From Bacteroidota bacterium (lineage in GTDB: Bacteria > Bacteroidota > Bacteroidia > Cytophagales > Cytophagaceae): DNA of 64,000 nucleotides. The stretch lies in assembly GCA_023428135.1 (NCBI GenBank), contig JAEYZG010000021.1:62001-126000 (forward strand). Direction: 5' to 3'. A program made the position numbers and the translations under genes. Below are positions 61,043 to 64,000 of this stretch, piece after piece; the first letter of the stretch is position 1; the number at the start of each line of letters is the position of its first letter. Under the pieces are notes generated by a model that saw nothing but the letters and a program-made list of their open reading frames with translations, did no database searches and had not been told where the DNA came from.

Positions 61043-61645
61043 ATGAGTGTAACCCTCATGTTGTTATGCATAGAGCAATTAAATGTTTATGAGGTAAAAA
61101 TAAAAACAACACTCCCTGCTTTAACTCCAGGCATCTTTAAAGTTATTTCTGAACAATTTGAGTATTACAATTTGGAGGAAATTTTAGAAAAAATCTCAGA
61201 TACAAATGGCTACAATGAAAGATACTTAGGTATCTTAAATGATGTTGCTGTAAATGGCGAAAAGGTTGATTATAGAGTTGTAATTTATATTCTGAAACAA
61301 TGGGAGGATCCAGATATCAGAGCAAATGTATCTTGGTACATTTATAGCAATTTTCATTATTGGCTTCCATGTATAGACTTTATTCTGAAAACTTTTCAAA
61401 AAGAAAATGTAGAAAGAGTAAATATTAGTATTTCAGGCGCATTAGAGATGATAATAAGAGGCTTCTTCATTTCTCAACAGCTAAACCTTAGTGGTATTGC
61501 AGAAAGAATTACGAAGATCATTTATACAGTCAGAAAGCCGATTGATCAGGTAATTGATTTTATCAAAAATAAGGTTAAGAAAATAGCAGACAAGCTGCAA
61601 GTCAATGATCTTTTTTTAAGTGCTACATTTTTTTATACTAGATAA
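61043..61645 (+). CDS. Chimeric ORF: immunity-like protein fused to toxin trunk fragment
   Basis: A 200-codon frame. Residues 1 to about 139 (YYNLEEILEKISDTNGYNER, VVIYILKQWEDPDIRANVSW, SISGALEMIIRG) look like a small helical immunity protein I cannot assign. Residues about 140-187 (FFISQQLNLSGIAERITKII, VRKPIDQVIDFIKNKVKKIADKL) copy toxin trunk residues 1040-1090 (FIAQQLNLSGIAERITKIIH...), in frame. The last dozen residues are unrelated. No natural protein would need this join, so it is most likely a recombination scar: an orphan immunity gene run into the remnant of another toxin. It may be non-functional. Confidence 0.6.
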   Translation: MSVTLMLLCIEQLNVYEVKIKTTLPALTPGIFKVISEQFEYYNLEEILEKISDTNGYNERYLGILNDVAVNGEKVDYRVVIYILKQWEDPDIRANVSWYIYSNFHYWLPCIDFILKTFQKENVERVNISISGALEMIIRGFFISQQLNLSGIAERITKIIYTVRKPIDQVIDFIKNKVKKIADKLQVNDLFLSATFFYTR

Positions 61646-61814
61646 GTTTAATTCCTATAAACTTTTTCTTGATTAATCTGTTTTTTGTACTTTATTAATA
61701 CGGAAGTAGTCAAATTTAATAATTTTAAATATTAGTATTGTAAAATATTGTAAAGCTAAATTTTTCTTCTTTCTTAGTAAAACATACTTTTTCTCACCAC
61801 TTCATTCAAGTTTT

Positions 61815-64000
61815 ATGGCAATAAAAGTCGCAATTAATCATTGTACTACTTACAGATATGACAGGCTGGTTTCCATGTCTCCTCATATTTTCAGACTTCG
61901 GCCTGCAGTACATTCAAGAACGCCTGTTGAAGCATATTCTTTGAAAATTACTCCGGCAGAACATTTTATCAACTGGCAGCAGGACCCTTTTGGCAATTAT
62001 ATGGCAAGGGTTGTATTTCCTGAGAAAACAAAGGAAATGACAATAGAGGTGGAAGTTATAGCCAATCTTGTAGTAATAAATCCATTCGACTTTTTTGTAG
62101 AAGAATATGCTGAATCTTATCCCTTTAAATATCAGGGCCAATTGGAGAAGGAGCTTTCTTTATATATGGAGAAAAAGGAAAGCGGGCCATTGCTGAAGAA
62201 GTGGCTTGTTGAGCTTGATTTGAATAAAGAGATGGGTATTGTTGATTTTCTGGTAATGATTAATCAGAAGCTAAATAATGATATTAATTATAGCATTCGC
62301 ATGGAGCCTGGCGTACAGAGTTGTGAAGAAACGCTGGGAAAAGCTTTGGGATCATGCCGTGACTCAGCCTGGTTGCTGGTGCAGGCATTAAGACATCTTG
62401 GACTTGCTGCCCGGTTTGTGTCAGGATATCTGGTTCAGTTAACTGCAGATATTAAATCATTGGATGGTCCGTCTGGTCCGGAGGAGGACTTTACTGACCT
62501 GCACGCATGGACTGAAGTCTATATTCCTGGAGCAGGCTGGATAGGTCTTGATCCAACTTCCGGATTATTTGCAGGCGAAGGACATATACCCCTTGCTTGT
62601 ACTCCTGATTATGTAAGTGCAGCTCCTGTCGTGGGAGCAACAGACAAATGTGAAGTTGATTTTTTCTTTGATAATAAAGTTACCCGAATACATGAAGATC
62701 CCCGGGTAACGATGCCATATTCAGAAGAACAGTGGGCAGCTATTAATGCAGTTGGAAATAAGGTTGATGATGATCTGGAGAAGTGGGATGTTAGAATGAC
62801 AATGGGGGGAGAGCCTACCTTTGTATCAATTGATGATATGGAGTCTGATCAATGGAATACTTCAGCCGACGGCCCTCATAAGCGATTTCTTGCCCACGAT
62901 CTGATTTTCAGACTCAGAGAAAAATTCGGACCGAAAGGTATGTTGCATTATGGTCAGGGCAAATGGTATCCCGGAGAGCCATTGCCCCGTTGGCAATATG
63001 GCCTTTTCTGGAGGAAAGATGGTTATCCTATCTGGAAGAATACAGAACTGATAGCTCACGAAAAAACTAATAAAACCTATACTGTTGAAGATTCCAGGAT
63101 TTTCATGGAAGAGCTTGCAAGACATCTTGCAGTTAGCAGATATAACATTTCTCCCGCATATGAAGATGCCTTTTATTTCCTTTGGTCTGAAGGAAGGACA
63201 CCTATCAATATAGATCCATTAAAATACAATCTTAAAGATAGTCTTGAACGTCGGACGCTTGCCACCCTTCTAGATAAAGGGCTGAACAATCCTGTGGGGT
63301 ATACACTCCCGGTAGAATGGAATTATTGGAATGGGAAATGGAAAAGCTGCAAATGGCAGTTTACTCGTGACTATTTGTTTCTAATACCAGGCAATTCACC
63401 TATAGGTTTCAGGTTACCTCTTGAGTCTCTGGCTTATGTTTCCCAAAGCTTAAAATCTCAGGAGATAGAGAGAAGTCTATTCGAAGAACTACCACCACTT
63501 GAAAATTATCATGAGAAAATAGCAATCAGATATGGTAGGATTTTTGAGCACGTGGCCCCACCTCAGAGAATAAGACATCAGGAGTTAGCATTCGGTGAAG
63601 GCGATGGCAAAAGTATAGGAAAAGACAGAAGAAGTCGCAAATCTTTTAAAGCAGAGGAAGAAGAAAATGAAGTAAAACCAATGTTTGAAACGGATGTCGT
63701 AAAGACTGCAATTTGTACGGAAGTGAGAGACGGTTTCCTCTATGTATTTCTTCCTCCTGTAAGCTACCTGGAACATTATCTGGATCTGATAGCATCTATT
63801 GAAGCTACTGCGGAAAAACTAAACATGCAGGTTAGAGTAGAAGGATATGAGCCACCGCGTGATTACAGAGTTGAAAAGCTTGTCGTATCTCCTGATCCCG
63901 GAGTTATAGAAGTTAATATTCAACCTTCCAAAAACTGGAAAGAACTCAATAGTGTTATCAATACACTTTATGAACAGGCTCATCTCTCAAGACTAGGCAC
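61815..64000 (+). CDS. Transglutaminase-like/DUF2126 protein (partial, runs off the window)
   Basis: The first 728 codons of a gene starting ATG 61815 with no stop before the window ends. The N-terminus AIKVAINHCTTYRYDRLVSMSPHIFRLRP is the bacterial transglutaminase N-terminal region. The transglutaminase core has GKALGSCRDSAWLLVQALRHLG near 176-197 (catalytic Cys), FVSGYLVQ and DLHAWTEVYIPGAGWIGLDPTSG near 227-249 (catalytic His and Asp). From about residue 330 the DUF2126 domain follows (MTMGGEPTFVSIDD, HYGQGKWYPGEPLPRWQYGLFWRKDG). Family members are about 1100 residues, so roughly a third is missing. The role is probably peptide cross-linking or amidase activity, often beside an alpha-E/circularly permuted ATP-grasp pair. 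Confidence 0.9.
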   Translation, partial: MAIKVAINHCTTYRYDRLVSMSPHIFRLRPAVHSRTPVEAYSLKITPAEHFINWQQDPFGNYMARVVFPEKTKEMTIEVEVIANLVVINPFDFFVEEYAESYPFKYQGQLEKELSLYMEKKESGPLLKKWLVELDLNKEMGIVDFLVMINQKLNNDINYSIRMEPGVQSCEETLGKALGSCRDSAWLLVQALRHLGLAARFVSGYLVQLTADIKSLDGPSGPEEDFTDLHAWTEVYIPGAGWIGLDPTSGLFAGEGHIPLACTPDYVSAAPVVGATDKCEVDFFFDNKVTRIHEDPRVTMPYSEEQWAAINAVGNKVDDDLEKWDVRMTMGGEPTFVSIDDMESDQWNTSADGPHKRFLAHDLIFRLREKFGPKGMLHYGQGKWYPGEPLPRWQYGLFWRKDGYPIWKNTELIAHEKTNKTYTVEDSRIFMEELARHLAVSRYNISPAYEDAFYFLWSEGRTPINIDPLKYNLKDSLERRTLATLLDKGLNNPVGYTLPVEWNYWNGKWKSCKWQFTRDYLFLIPGNSPIGFRLPLESLAYVSQSLKSQEIERSLFEELPPLENYHEKIAIRYGRIFEHVAPPQRIRHQELAFGEGDGKSIGKDRRSRKSFKAEEEENEVKPMFETDVVKTAICTEVRDGFLYVFLPPVSYLEHYLDLIASIEATAEKLNMQVRVEGYEPPRDYRVEKLVVSPDPGVIEVNIQPSKNWKELNSVINTLYEQAHLSRLG

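Noticed and set aside
1..64000. tRNA, rRNA, CRISPR arrays and insertion sequences
   Set aside because: No cloverleaf-like intergenic sequence, regularly spaced repeats or transposase motifs were recognised by eye on either strand; a dedicated search with tRNAscan or ISfinder would be more sensitive.

Overview
The window looks like chromosomal DNA of a gliding Bacteroidota, most likely a member of the Cytophagales (Cytophaga/Sporocytophaga-like). The evidence is AT-rich DNA, type IX secretion cargo tails (a gliding-motility-associated C-terminal domain at 19573-21462 and a short type A-like tail at 46346-47131), a type III glutamine synthetase, LpxK, Porin_10-type and DUF3822/DUF4296/DUF6340-type proteins, many TTG/GTG starts, and repeated Bacteroidota -7 promoter elements (TAnnTTTG) just upstream of genes.

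Layout. 1-7.5 kb is a surface-glycan locus. It encodes the pseudaminic acid pathway (the tail of a PseC aminotransferase, PseB, an SpsF/PseF-type cytidylyltransferase, a PseG-PseH fusion and PseI), followed by three transfer or decoration enzymes: a GNGPSLK-type putative glycosyltransferase, an FkbM methyltransferase and a DUF5672-like protein. The locus is scarred: a second, decayed PseC tail sits between pseB and pseF, and a reversed gene fragment may lie before pseB. 7.6-11.7 kb holds a YfhO membrane protein and a Wzx-like flippase. 11.6-34 kb is mostly housekeeping: ffh, pdhB, hisS, pyrE, coaD, ybaB, a YggS protein, three Nudix enzymes, a RecD2-like ATPase, a GH3 protein, a LysE exporter and several lipoproteins. 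33.5-36.3 kb is a compact aerotolerance-type (DUF58/BatD-like/VWA) operon. 36-54.5 kb carries an ECF sigma factor, TPR, zinc-ribbon and Nif3 proteins, lpxK, a porin, miaE, glnN, an LTA-synthase-like sulfatase, mtaB and an acyltransferase.

55.1-61.7 kb is the accessory island and the most interesting part. A 1446-residue modular protein has a charged, disordered N-terminus, long coiled coils and a helical trunk that resembles the trunk of toxins associated with extracellular contractile injection systems. It ends in a variable tip with an MGHH...PGH nuclease-like motif (GH-E/HNH type). Six bases downstream is a probable two-domain immunity protein (SUFU-like plus SMI1/KNR4-SUKH). Behind it lie the wreckage of a second toxin copy (an N-terminal fragment with a nonsense codon and a frameshift) and an ORF that fuses an immunity-like protein to a copy of the toxin trunk. 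This pattern fits repeated tip/immunity cassette replacement. The window ends inside a transglutaminase/DUF2126 gene.

No rRNA, tRNA, CRISPR array or insertion sequence was recognised. Start codons of pseB, the YfhO gene, hisS and pyrE were moved downstream of the longest possible reading frame, because a -7 promoter element lies between the two candidate starts.
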